Of a stretch of DNA of 64,000 nucleotides, positions 9,453 through 17,074 are shown piece by piece. The position numbers were made by a program, and so were the translations under genes. The notes beneath the pieces were generated by a model that was not told the DNA's origin, ran no database searches, and saw only the letters and a program-made list of their open reading frames with translations. The first letter of the stretch is position 1; each line of letters starts with the position of its first letter. The DNA is taken from contig NZ_AP018227.1 of NCBI RefSeq assembly GCF_002368095.1, positions 7,084,123 through 7,148,122 of the forward strand. Reading direction: 5' to 3'. Source of the stretch: Calothrix parasitica NIES-267 (GTDB taxonomy: Bacteria; Cyanobacteriota; Cyanobacteriia; Cyanobacteriales; Nostocaceae).

Positions 9453-10047
9453 AATTCCATTAGAACAACTTAAATTGATTTGTCAGGTATTGAAAATTGA
9501 GATTGTCAAAAACGCAGTTACGCCAAATGATAAGCAAAAAGTTCAAGAGTTTATCGGGGTATGTAAGGATAAACAAATAACTGTAGAGCAAGGATTATCA
9601 GAATTAGAACAGCTTCAAAAAGAAGCACAAACCCAACAAAAAGTTTTAGGTGAAAGATTTAATTTAGATGAGTTCTTCAAACAACGTATCGGTACTTCCC
9701 CTGAAGAATTAAATACAGGAAGCTATCATTACGACTTATATCAGTTGCTATTGAAATCCCAATCGATATCTCAGGTTGGCTACACATTGTTTCGAGAAGC
9801 CTTTTTACGCCAAACTCAGGATCTAATTATGAACGGTACGGAAACATCATCTATCAATCAAAATCAAACAGTTGCTGGTTTTGATAAAGCTTTTGAAGAT
9901 GTTGAGACGCAATTTGAGCAAAATTTTTTAGGAACATCGGTGAATTGGGGAGAACAAGAACATCCCATGTTGGCGGGTTCTCGAAAGACAGCCCTACCTT
10001 CAGGGCAGAAAACGAATATATCACCATCCCCGTCGTCGAACAAGTAG
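9418..10047 (+). CDS. hypothetical helical protein, 209 aa
   Basis: It starts within the preceding gene (ATGATG at 9418, with GGAGG upstream), so the two are translationally coupled. The protein is mostly helical and Gln/Glu-rich, with a probable coiled coil at about residues 45-80 (SELEQLQKEAQTQQKVLGER). The last 25 residues look like out-of-frame sequence. The next frame (9945-10400) continues with a more natural composition, so a frameshift joining the two is possible. The function is not recognised. Confidence 0.55.
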   Translation: MMNLTLVAQQLEIPLEQLKLICQVLKIEIVKNAVTPNDKQKVQEFIGVCKDKQITVEQGLSELEQLQKEAQTQQKVLGERFNLDEFFKQRIGTSPEELNTGSYHYDLYQLLLKSQSISQVGYTLFREAFLRQTQDLIMNGTETSSINQNQTVAGFDKAFEDVETQFEQNFLGTSVNWGEQEHPMLAGSRKTALPSGQKTNISPSPSSNK

Positions 10048-10400
10048 TTGAAACAGCACCGAAATTAGCAATCGCAACCGTACAAGCAATCGCGCCAACA
10101 ATTAACCAAGCCTTCTTTAATGACCGTCGAACCATAGCTAACTTTATGGCTGAAGGGGGATTTATTGCAACAACTGCAGCAATTACAACAACAACAACCG
10201 TTGCAACAATCACTGTTTCTATAACTTCTCCACCAAAACCAGTTTTTATCAAAATAATGGCTGGTGGGATTAGTGGAACTATTTTGGGGGGAATTGTCGC
10301 AGCACTAATCTTGAGGCACTACAGAAGAGAGGTATTGAGGAATGATGAGAACTCAACATCAACAACCGCAAATACAAAACAATCAAAACAACGAAGATGA
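9945..10400 (+). CDS. small membrane protein, start uncertain
   Basis: The frame is open from about 9945 (TTG). A more conservative start is ATG 10146 (MAEGGFIATTAAI). It contains an Ala/Thr/Val-rich segment and a strong membrane span with glycines (IMAGGISGTILGGIVAALILRHY) followed by a basic tail. It overlaps the preceding frame by about 100 bases and the next gene by about 60, so either the overlap is genuine or this is the shifted C-terminal half of the upstream gene. A role in the envelope part of the cluster is inferred from the membrane span. Confidence 0.5.
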   Translation: MGRTRTSHVGGFSKDSPTFRAENEYITIPVVEQVVETAPKLAIATVQAIAPTINQAFFNDRRTIANFMAEGGFIATTAAITTTTTVATITVSITSPPKPVFIKIMAGGISGTILGGIVAALILRHYRREVLRNDENSTSTTANTKQSKQRR

Positions 10401-11289
10401 TTTTGACTCTGCATGGGTGCCAAATCCGCACGGACTTCAAAATGGTGCTGCGACACATGGGTTAATCAAAGGTATTAAATCCGGAAGCTTAGATTCTTTG
10501 CTAACTAACCCTTGGCTAATGTCGATTTTCGTTGCAACGGTAATTTTGATTGCGATTGCTGGAATCACAACAATACTTTCAGGCCAACGCTCGACAGAAC
10601 TGAACCCGTCTCAAGAAGCGTACTCCGAACTTTTGCAAAAATCTCAAAATTTAGATGCAGCTGATAGCAAATTCCGAGAATATTTGACCCGCAATGATTA
10701 TGGCTCGGGTTTAGTAAGTAACCCTGGCTTATTGCAAGCTGTGGTTTTAGAAGCGAGTGCAAGGTATAGCAACTTCGTTATTGCCAGTCAAAACAACCCC
10801 CAAAATCAGGCTTATAACCAGCATGAAGAAGTAATTAATCATAGCTCTGAAATTGAAGCTTTGAAACGGATTAATCTTGGAGCATCAGGGAAAGAAGCGA
10901 AATTAAAATATGTTGACCCCAGTACAGGCTCTTGGGTAACTATTCCAATTGATTCAGCAGAATTAGCCGCCAGTGGTTTGGTCAAGCTAAATATTATCTC
11001 GAATAGTAGAAGAGAAACAACACAGCGATTCAACTTGGTAACAATTGCCCAAAATACGCGACTTGGTTTATCTGAAGTAAAAGCTGCGATGTTGGAAGCT
11101 TTGCGTGTCAAAGGCTTAAGTCCGGTTGCATCGGAACTTGAAAATACGGATTGGTTTGGAAATAAAGCAAGTCCTCGTGATGCACAGATATCTGATTATC
11201 AGCAAGATAAACCAGAACCAACCCCTGCGACTCCATCAACCAAACCAGAAACATCACCAAAACTACCAGGGGGTAGAGATGCCCAGTAA
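10342..11289 (+). CDS. single-span membrane protein, 315 aa
   Basis: A cytoplasmic Gln/Asn-rich N-terminus is followed by one membrane helix at about residues 60-79 (WLMSIFVATVILIAIAGITT). The large remainder contains KYVDPSTGSWVTIPIDSAELAASGLVKLNII and ends in a Pro/Thr/Lys-rich tail. GAGG lies just before ATG 10342, and the stop overlaps the following ATPase gene by 11 bases. The layout (one anchor plus a large domain) fits a structural component of an envelope machine. No named family is recognised. Confidence 0.65.
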   Translation: MMRTQHQQPQIQNNQNNEDDFDSAWVPNPHGLQNGAATHGLIKGIKSGSLDSLLTNPWLMSIFVATVILIAIAGITTILSGQRSTELNPSQEAYSELLQKSQNLDAADSKFREYLTRNDYGSGLVSNPGLLQAVVLEASARYSNFVIASQNNPQNQAYNQHEEVINHSSEIEALKRINLGASGKEAKLKYVDPSTGSWVTIPIDSAELAASGLVKLNIISNSRRETTQRFNLVTIAQNTRLGLSEVKAAMLEALRVKGLSPVASELENTDWFGNKASPRDAQISDYQQDKPEPTPATPSTKPETSPKLPGGRDAQ

Positions 11290-12661
11290 ATTAATATTTG
11301 CACCTATACCTCTGCTGGTCGGAGGTTGGATGTTTACTAGCAGCTTTAGTACAAACACAATCCAACAATCAACAACACCATATTCTACCCAACAGCAAAT
11401 TATAGAAGTGGAAATGCCAGAACCAGCGAAGTCTTTTCTGCGATTTGGTGGTGGTGCTGTTGCGGTACTGGGAACTTCAAGCTTAGTGTTTTGGGAATTA
11501 GCGGACAAAAAACGTCGTACCAAACATCCTCTTTTATTAGCTGCCTCTCACAATGTTGAGAGTGCAGTTCCCATGCTGAATAATTCTCAAGCAATCCCGC
11601 CATTACAAAACAATTATGAACCACCAGCGAGTACCCAAATACAATCACAAATTCAACAGCCGAATGATTCAGTTGAAGCTGAAAAATTTGCACCTATTGA
11701 AGTTCCAAATTTTTACCAAACAGGTGGATTACCCAAGTCATTGTCCAATGATTGCGATATTGTAGGCGAATTCAAACCACAAAGTAGCTCATCCGATAAA
11801 TATGAGTTGGTTAAATCTTTAGTCTATGAAAATACGGTTGGAATTGTTGGTAAAGAAAAAGGCAGCGGTAAAACATCAAAACTCGGTTATTTAATTGCCG
11901 AACATATAAAGCTAGGTCATTTGGTTTGGATGGTAAATCCTTTTGCCAAAGGTCAACAGTGGAAAGGTATTAAGGTTTTCGGACGCGGTTATAAGTTTGC
12001 CGAAGCTACTAATGCCATACGCGAATTTACTCGTATTGCGTTTTGGAGAATCGCAGAAGCTGGCGATGAAACCAAAGAATATGAACCTTTCGACGATTAT
12101 CATTTGCACTTATCGCTTGATGAAATGTCCAACTACTCCAGCGAAATAGACGCTATTGATTCTACTGTTATGCCGAAGTTCTGGGAAGCAGTAGTGCAAT
12201 TTTTGCGACAAGCTAATATGTCGGTTTCCTTTGCTAGTCACGGAGACACTCAGGCTATGTTAGGTGGTGCAAAAGCTCTCGCGGGTAAATCGCAAACTAT
12301 CAAAGATGCAATTGTGTGGTTATATGCACAAGCTATTACTGACACTAACATAGAGGGTAATAAACGCTGTGCTGGATGGGCGTATTTGATTCGTCCTGAT
12401 GGAGGAGAAAGAGGAAAAACAAGAATTGAAATTCCCTCTTGGATGCAAGGACCACCTGCAACTCGAATTGATGGAAAAGACCGATATAACTACATCCAAC
12501 TCGTCCAAAAATACTGTCCTCAGTATTTGTATCTTCCTGCTACAGCTAAAAATACACAGTCAGAAGACAGTTCATCGTCAGTTTCCGATACCGAACAGTT
12601 TCGTCAAAAACTAATTGAACAGGAGGATATATGGGGTTCTGATGGAGATAAAAATAATTAG
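11279..12661 (+). CDS. membrane-anchored P-loop ATPase of the transfer-like cluster
   Basis: 460 aa from ATG 11279. Two hydrophobic segments come first (about 5-20 and 50-68). The ATPase domain follows, with Walker A GKEKGSGKTS at about residue 190 and Walker B LHLSLDEMS at about 280. After these come FLRQANMSVSFASHGDTQAM, a region typical of DNA-pumping ATPase folds, and a tail rich in Ser and Asp. An N-terminal anchor plus a P-loop domain is the architecture of conjugative coupling proteins (VirD4/FtsK class), but overall similarity is too weak by eye to assign the family. It could power DNA or protein export for this cluster. Confidence 0.7.
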   Translation: MPSKLIFAPIPLLVGGWMFTSSFSTNTIQQSTTPYSTQQQIIEVEMPEPAKSFLRFGGGAVAVLGTSSLVFWELADKKRRTKHPLLLAASHNVESAVPMLNNSQAIPPLQNNYEPPASTQIQSQIQQPNDSVEAEKFAPIEVPNFYQTGGLPKSLSNDCDIVGEFKPQSSSSDKYELVKSLVYENTVGIVGKEKGSGKTSKLGYLIAEHIKLGHLVWMVNPFAKGQQWKGIKVFGRGYKFAEATNAIREFTRIAFWRIAEAGDETKEYEPFDDYHLHLSLDEMSNYSSEIDAIDSTVMPKFWEAVVQFLRQANMSVSFASHGDTQAMLGGAKALAGKSQTIKDAIVWLYAQAITDTNIEGNKRCAGWAYLIRPDGGERGKTRIEIPSWMQGPPATRIDGKDRYNYIQLVQKYCPQYLYLPATAKNTQSEDSSSSVSDTEQFRQKLIEQEDIWGSDGDKNN

Positions 12662-12720
12662 CCTTAACCGAGAGTAGAATTGCTTGTTTAGATACTTTAA
12701 CTAATTTTTTAGGAGCCAAA

Positions 12721-13386
12721 ATGGTTAGAAAACAATTGAGAGGAAGGAATTTACCACAATTAAGAGAAGGTCATGATTTAGACACCCGTGTGATTGACGC
12801 GAATTATTCCGAATTCAATGATGATTATGAGAACCACTATTCTGATGGTAGTAGATGGGATAATCGAGCATACAATGCAGGACGTTATGCAAGAAAAGCT
12901 TATAACTGGAGCCAAAATTACAGTCGTGGCGTAACTCCGGCTATGGAGAATGGAGCGGGTGCTGCAATTGGAACTTTGGGTACAGTTGCAAATCATACTA
13001 ATCCTTTTAAACCTTGGCGTTCTTTTGCTTTTTGGAGCATGAGTATCGGTACCTTGGTTGTCGGTTCTTGGGTCGCTCAATTCTTTTTGGGTGGACTAAT
13101 TGCAACTCGTAATCCTCGACAATTACCGCAGAATACTTCAACCCCAGTCCGATTTGGTCATGGTGTTGTTAATGCTAGTAAACCCGTTGCGAATGGTGTT
13201 TGGAATGGGTTTGGTCAAGTTGCTACAGGTGCCGGAGATAGTTTAGATAGGGCTGTACGTTTACAGAATGTTGAATCTAATAATTGGCAACAACCATCTG
13301 TTAATGTGCAGCAGCCAAAACAGACAACTTTACCTTTGACTAATTGGACTGGGAATGGTCAATATCAACCTGTGAGGAGGAAATAG
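12721..13386 (+). CDS. single-span membrane protein, 221 aa
   Basis: AGGAG lies directly upstream of ATG 12721. The N-terminal 95 residues are hydrophilic and Tyr/Asn/Arg-rich. One membrane span lies at about 103-125 (FAFWSMSIGTLVVGSWVAQFF). The C-terminal part is Asn/Gln/Pro-rich and ends basic. It follows the ATPase by about 60 bases on the same strand. Its probable place is in the cell envelope as part of the same machine. No homolog is recognised. Confidence 0.65.
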   Translation: MVRKQLRGRNLPQLREGHDLDTRVIDANYSEFNDDYENHYSDGSRWDNRAYNAGRYARKAYNWSQNYSRGVTPAMENGAGAAIGTLGTVANHTNPFKPWRSFAFWSMSIGTLVVGSWVAQFFLGGLIATRNPRQLPQNTSTPVRFGHGVVNASKPVANGVWNGFGQVATGAGDSLDRAVRLQNVESNNWQQPSVNVQQPKQTTLPLTNWTGNGQYQPVRRK

Positions 13387-13512
13387 GAGGGAGAGAGGGA
13401 GAGAGTGAGGGAGTGAGAGAAAAAGAAACAAATATTGAGGAAAGTTAGAAATGTTCAAAAAGTCAGATAAATTCCCTCACTCCCTCCCTCCTTCACTCCC
13501 TCACTCTTCCTG
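13387..13512. repeat. purine/pyrimidine inverted low-complexity repeat
   Basis: A GA-rich tract just after the stop at 13386 (GTGAGGGAGTGA near 13405) is matched in inverted orientation by a CT-rich tract at 13472-13508 (TCACTCCCTCAC). Together they can fold into a long hairpin. Similar CT tracts occur at 20430-20475, 35120-35178 and 63921-63966, so this is a dispersed low-complexity family of this genome. Here it may attenuate read-through, and part of it lies in the 5' end of the next reading frame. Confidence 0.6.
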
Positions 13513-13819
13513 GATGAGGGTTCCCTATTCGAGTTTTCTTATTACCAGTACTGTGTTTATTGTATTTATGCTGGATATGGCAAGTCCTGGGTATGGTTCG
13601 TTTGCTTTAATTCCAAATATGCGACCATTAATTGCAACGCTTACTACCGATATTCGTTCGGATCTAAAAAAGTTAACGCACTCAGAATCCTTACCCACTT
13701 CTACTCAAGAAAATCAACAGCCTTTAGGACATGAAAATTGTCAAACATTATTAGATGCTTATAACAAGAATGCTAGATGTCATTTCAACCCGAAGAATTA
13801 CTCAAATATCTCCCAGTAG
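13451..13819 (+). CDS. small secreted or membrane protein, 122 aa
   Basis: ATG 13451 gives a low-complexity Ser/Pro/His start encoded by the CT repeat. ATG 13514 (MRVPYSSFLITSTVFIVFMLDMA) would start directly at a hydrophobic span or signal peptide and looks more natural. The rest is hydrophilic with two cysteines near the C-terminus (ENCQTLLDAYNKNARCHF), possibly a disulfide outside the membrane. The 3' end overlaps the next gene by 43 bases. The function is unknown. Confidence 0.55.
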   Translation: MFKKSDKFPHSLPPSLPHSSWMRVPYSSFLITSTVFIVFMLDMASPGYGSFALIPNMRPLIATLTTDIRSDLKKLTHSESLPTSTQENQQPLGHENCQTLLDAYNKNARCHFNPKNYSNISQ

Positions 13820-14640
13820 AGATTCAGTATCAAGAAATTAAGGCATCTGAAGAAGCATACCGTCAACTCCGATTATCTCAAGCAAGGGGAAGAATTTGCT
13901 GTTTTGGGTTGTCTTTAGCTATGGCGATCGCCATTCTACATCCTGATATTAATCAATGGTTTGAAGCCAAACTTCAATTAACCCGTATTGCTAGTATTAG
14001 TTTTTCAACAACCATCAATAAATCAAAAGAAGCGGATAAAATAGCTGCTGCCCTTGTAAATTACGCACGCAGTCAAAATTGGGAAGTCCGAACTGGAGAA
14101 CGACGCTATAACGTGTTCTATGTACAAGGTATGTTTCCGTCAGGCATAAAAAATGACAACAAACCAAATCAATTCAATGATTCTCGGTTCTTAGTTGAAG
14201 TTAATCCAACTCCCAGGTTAGTAGGGGCTTGGGAAGCAAGCATAGAACCGGGAAACTATTATACTAAGCAACCTATGAATGCCTCCGGTGCTGCACAAAT
14301 ACAAGTGCCTGGAAAATATAGAGCTTGGCGCATTGGAAAACATAAAGGTCGTGAAATTGCATTAGTCCAAGTTGCACCAGTAAATATCATTCGGGATTTC
14401 AATCGTAATAGCAAAGTTGATAAAGGAGATAAAAAGGAATATTCAATAATCGGAGCCAATCAACATAGTGGAAGCGACCAAAGGTTTGTTAATAATGCAA
14501 GTGCGGGATGTCCTGTGGGACGAACTAGAAAGGGACATCAAGATTTTATGAATTATTTGCACAAAGATGTAGATTATCAAGCAAATAATAAATTCATATT
14601 TACAACAGGTTTTGTGCAAGCTAAAAGCTTAAATTTATGA
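13777..14640 (+). CDS. YkuD-like / peptidoglycan-processing protein (putative)
   Basis: 287 aa with one membrane segment at about residues 40-58 and a large domain after it. That domain ends in IIGANQHSGSDQRFVNNASAG followed by CPVG, i.e. an H-S-G ... S-A-G-C arrangement. This recalls the His/Cys active site of L,D-transpeptidase-like and phage-type cell-wall enzymes. A second region (WRIGKHKGREIALVQVAPVNIIRDFNRN) precedes it. Together with the lysozyme-like gene at 15114 it would give the cluster two wall-modifying activities. The assignment rests on the motif alone. Confidence 0.5.
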   Translation: MSFQPEELLKYLPVEIQYQEIKASEEAYRQLRLSQARGRICCFGLSLAMAIAILHPDINQWFEAKLQLTRIASISFSTTINKSKEADKIAAALVNYARSQNWEVRTGERRYNVFYVQGMFPSGIKNDNKPNQFNDSRFLVEVNPTPRLVGAWEASIEPGNYYTKQPMNASGAAQIQVPGKYRAWRIGKHKGREIALVQVAPVNIIRDFNRNSKVDKGDKKEYSIIGANQHSGSDQRFVNNASAGCPVGRTRKGHQDFMNYLHKDVDYQANNKFIFTTGFVQAKSLNL

Positions 14641-14664
14641 AATTTAATAAGGATAAAACTATCA

Positions 14665-15090
14665 ATGAAAACAAAAAAATATCTTTCTCCAAAGGATTAT
14701 TATTGTTACATTAAGTCCGATGCTTGGAGAAGTAAGCATTATTATTGGCTAAAACAATCTGGTAATAGATGTTCGATGTTTCCCTGGGTAAGAATAGGAA
14801 AATATGACCGCAATAAGTACGGTAAATACAATATTCATCATACAGGGGTTGGTTATAAGCATTTAGGACACGAGGAATTGGGTAGAGATGTACTTCCACT
14901 TTGTCCGTTTGCTCATTGGTTGATTCATGGTGGGCAGATGAAAGCAAAAGCCCCTTGGCAGCCGAATATTATTCAAAAATCTTTGCATTTATGGTGCAGT
15001 TTTTCACTAATTATGAAACAGTTGTTTTTGTTGTTTAGTAGCTTATTAGTAGTATTCTATTTCTTCACACTCATGCGGAATATTTATTAG
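14665..15090 (+). CDS. HNH-like nuclease with C-terminal membrane span
   Basis: 141 aa. YIKSDAWRSKHYYWLKQSGNRC is the usual entry to an HNH domain, with one Cys kept. YNIHHTGVGYKHLGHEELGRDVLPLCPFAHWLIHGG supplies the His-His and downstream Cys/His residues. A hydrophobic segment (FSLIMKQLFLLFSSLLVVFYFFTLM) follows, which is unusual because HNH proteins are normally soluble. The first zinc cysteine pair is incomplete. It may nick or process DNA at the membrane within this cluster, or be a defence nuclease. The cluster context favours the former, as inference. Confidence 0.6.
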   Translation: MKTKKYLSPKDYYCYIKSDAWRSKHYYWLKQSGNRCSMFPWVRIGKYDRNKYGKYNIHHTGVGYKHLGHEELGRDVLPLCPFAHWLIHGGQMKAKAPWQPNIIQKSLHLWCSFSLIMKQLFLLFSSLLVVFYFFTLMRNIY

Positions 15091-15113
15091 CATCCTCAAT
15101 ATAGATAATTATA

Positions 15114-15905
15114 ATGACCGATTCAGTTAAATTAGGCTACAAATGGGATTTATTAAATATCCTACTGCTATTTTTCATTACAACCTTTGCACTAAGTAAA
15201 CCAGTAATCAAATTTGTTTCAGGTAGTGTAGAAAATATTTCTTCAATTCATAACTCATCAGATGGAGATTTAAACGATTTATTTGCTGATAGATATAGTG
15301 TAGGTGTATTAGCGATTTGTGCCGCAGAAGGAAATTGTGTGCCTGATGGTAGTAGAACAAAGCTTTATTCAGGTCATGTTGACCCTGGAAATGGGGTTAT
15401 CAACAGGGGATGGTGTAGCGACCAAGGTAGAGGAGGTAATAATTTAGATAATGCGGATGCAATATGCTTGAAAAGAACTAGAAGCCGTATTCCTAGATTA
15501 GTTAACAAACTTCAAGCGAATGGTATTAAGCCCGAACGGAACATTGAAGCATTTATCAACAATTTAGACCAATGGAATCAAGCATCTCCTCGCGTCTCTG
15601 ATGCTTTCCCCAAAAGATACGCTGACGCTTTAAAGAAAGGGGTGACAGGTAAAGAAGCGATTTTATGGGCAAGAGTAGAAGCTTTTCGCAAAAGTGATGG
15701 TGAGCTTGAAGCAGGAAATTCACGAGTTGGTTTATTTTCGATTTGTGTGAATCCTCAAAATACCTACTACAGTGCTAGATTACAACAATATCAAATATGG
15801 TCGGAACGTTGGCGCTGGAATTGCATTGCTTTGGATCAGAAGCGGAGATTAGAAGCTATTCATCAAGTTTTAGCTAGGAATGCTCGTTCTTATCATCATA
15901 ATTAA
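15114..15905 (+). CDS. lysozyme/transglycosylase-like cell-wall hydrolase, membrane anchored
   Basis: 263 aa. An N-terminal hydrophobic anchor lies at about residues 12-30, followed by a domain with LAICAAEGNC, where the Glu would be catalytic as in goose/phage-type lysozyme-like folds, and then VDPGNGVINRGWCSDQGRGG. Four or more cysteines suggest a periplasmic location. It is the last gene of the plus-strand cluster. Wall-cutting enzymes are standard parts of conjugation and secretion machines and of phage lysis cassettes. No holin or capsid gene is seen, which makes lysis less likely. Confidence 0.6.
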   Translation: MTDSVKLGYKWDLLNILLLFFITTFALSKPVIKFVSGSVENISSIHNSSDGDLNDLFADRYSVGVLAICAAEGNCVPDGSRTKLYSGHVDPGNGVINRGWCSDQGRGGNNLDNADAICLKRTRSRIPRLVNKLQANGIKPERNIEAFINNLDQWNQASPRVSDAFPKRYADALKKGVTGKEAILWARVEAFRKSDGELEAGNSRVGLFSICVNPQNTYYSARLQQYQIWSERWRWNCIALDQKRRLEAIHQVLARNARSYHHN

Positions 15906-16248
15906 GAACTCAATTTTAGTTTTTTAATTGATTTTCTTCTTATTGATGAACCAATCTTGGATTTAGCAGCCGAGTTGTCGGGAGAAGCAAGAAATAAAGG
16001 ATTACCAACTCTGATAATCTTAGCTTAGATGCCGATATGATTATCTGCGCTCAGTACAAACTATTAGTTAAGACCTATCCATGTAGATACATTGTTATAG
16101 CCACGAAAACATGTAAATCACCATTACCGCTTTAGCGAGGCTAAAGAATGGCAGAATATTAAATTTTGAAGAAAGCTATTTTCAGTGAATACCTAAGAAT
16201 ACTAAGGATTTAGCGATTCGTCTTTAGATACCACACCATATAAAAAAC
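15906..16248. other. edge of the presumed left interruption element
   Basis: About 340 bases between the cell-wall hydrolase and the point where hupS similarity starts at 16249. A short open stretch (15940-16028) encodes IDFLLIDEPILDLAAE..., not recognised. No recombinase gene lies here. If the break in hupS is a second excision element, its right attachment site must lie around 16235-16265. Confidence 0.5.
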
Positions 16249-17032
16249 TTGAGTTTTGAAGACAGTTCCAGGCTTTAAATCGTAAAAAGGAAATTCCGGT
16301 TCTGTACATCCCAAACACGGAACCCCGGCGCGGGTTTTTGATGAGACTCTATTCCACAAGATGCGATTGCAGGAAGAGTGTGTCATGGGGCCGCGACACC
16401 CGATATCGTAGAATAAGCATCCTTTACGTTGAGCAAATTCTGTTGTGGATGCTTTGTAAGCAAAGTGAATATTGCGGGTGCAACCTGTCTGAGTAAAGGT
16501 ATTAAAGAAGGTTTGAGGACGATGTAAATCATCAAGAACAATATCGCCGATTCTCCCAGTTGCAATGGCGACCAAAATTTGAGTTATCCAATCGGGATGG
16601 GCTGGGCATCCGGGAATATTAATCACGGGTAAACCAGACTTTGCTCGAAAGTCTTTACCTAAAAACCCACCTTCTTCTCTTCTGAGATATTGCAATCCGA
16701 TTGACTCGCTGGGATTTGGTGCCATTGAGGGAATTCCTCCCCAACAAGCACAGTCACCTACAGCTACAACAAAGTTGGCAACGTGAGCCAAATCGCTCAG
16801 CCAATCTTTCATCGGACGGTCTGCAAACCGATTCCATTCTCCAGTACCGTTGGGGCCGTTAATTACAGTACCTTCAAAAACTAGAATGTCCAGAGGTTTT
16901 TTACCTAGAAGACATTCCCACAACATTGTCTGTAATTCGGCACCCAACTCTAACCCTAAAGATGGGTGCCAGAGCATGTTAACGCCAAAGTCAGTGACTA
17001 AATCAACCGCTGTTGGTTCTTCGGCGTTTAGA

Positions 17033-17043
17033 AATGACATGGT
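17033..17043. other. left recombination core of the hupS element
   Basis: AATGACATGGT is shared with 58774-58784. On the minus strand it reads ACC ATG TCA TT within hupS codons 16-19. Deleting one copy and everything between joins the two hupS parts in frame, giving ACSGNT-MSFLNAEEP. This marks the left boundary of a 41,741-bp element. Confidence 0.93.
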
Positions 17044-17060
17044 ATATTCTCTAGAGAACA
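17042..17060. other. left 19-bp recombinase-binding arm
   Basis: GTATATTCTCTAGAGAACA. Its reverse complement occurs with a single mismatch at 58754-58772 (TGTTCTATAGAGAATATAC). In the excised circle the two arms would flank a 10-bp spacer (TAATGACATG), making a 48-bp symmetric site like the attP of large serine recombinases. The recombinase gene starts 15 bases further on. Confidence 0.85.
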
Positions 17061-17074
17061 GAAAATAAAATGCC

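Noticed and set aside
9854-10252. Minus-strand Val/Ala-rich frame opposite the small membrane protein
   Set aside because: It is the complement of an ACA/GCA-rich coding stretch. It has no ribosome site and runs against the direction of the whole cluster.
15114-15905. Prophage lysis cassette for the 13777-15905 genes
   Set aside because: There is no holin, capsid, tail or terminase gene nearby, and the wall enzymes follow a membrane ATPase cluster, which suits a transfer or secretion role better.
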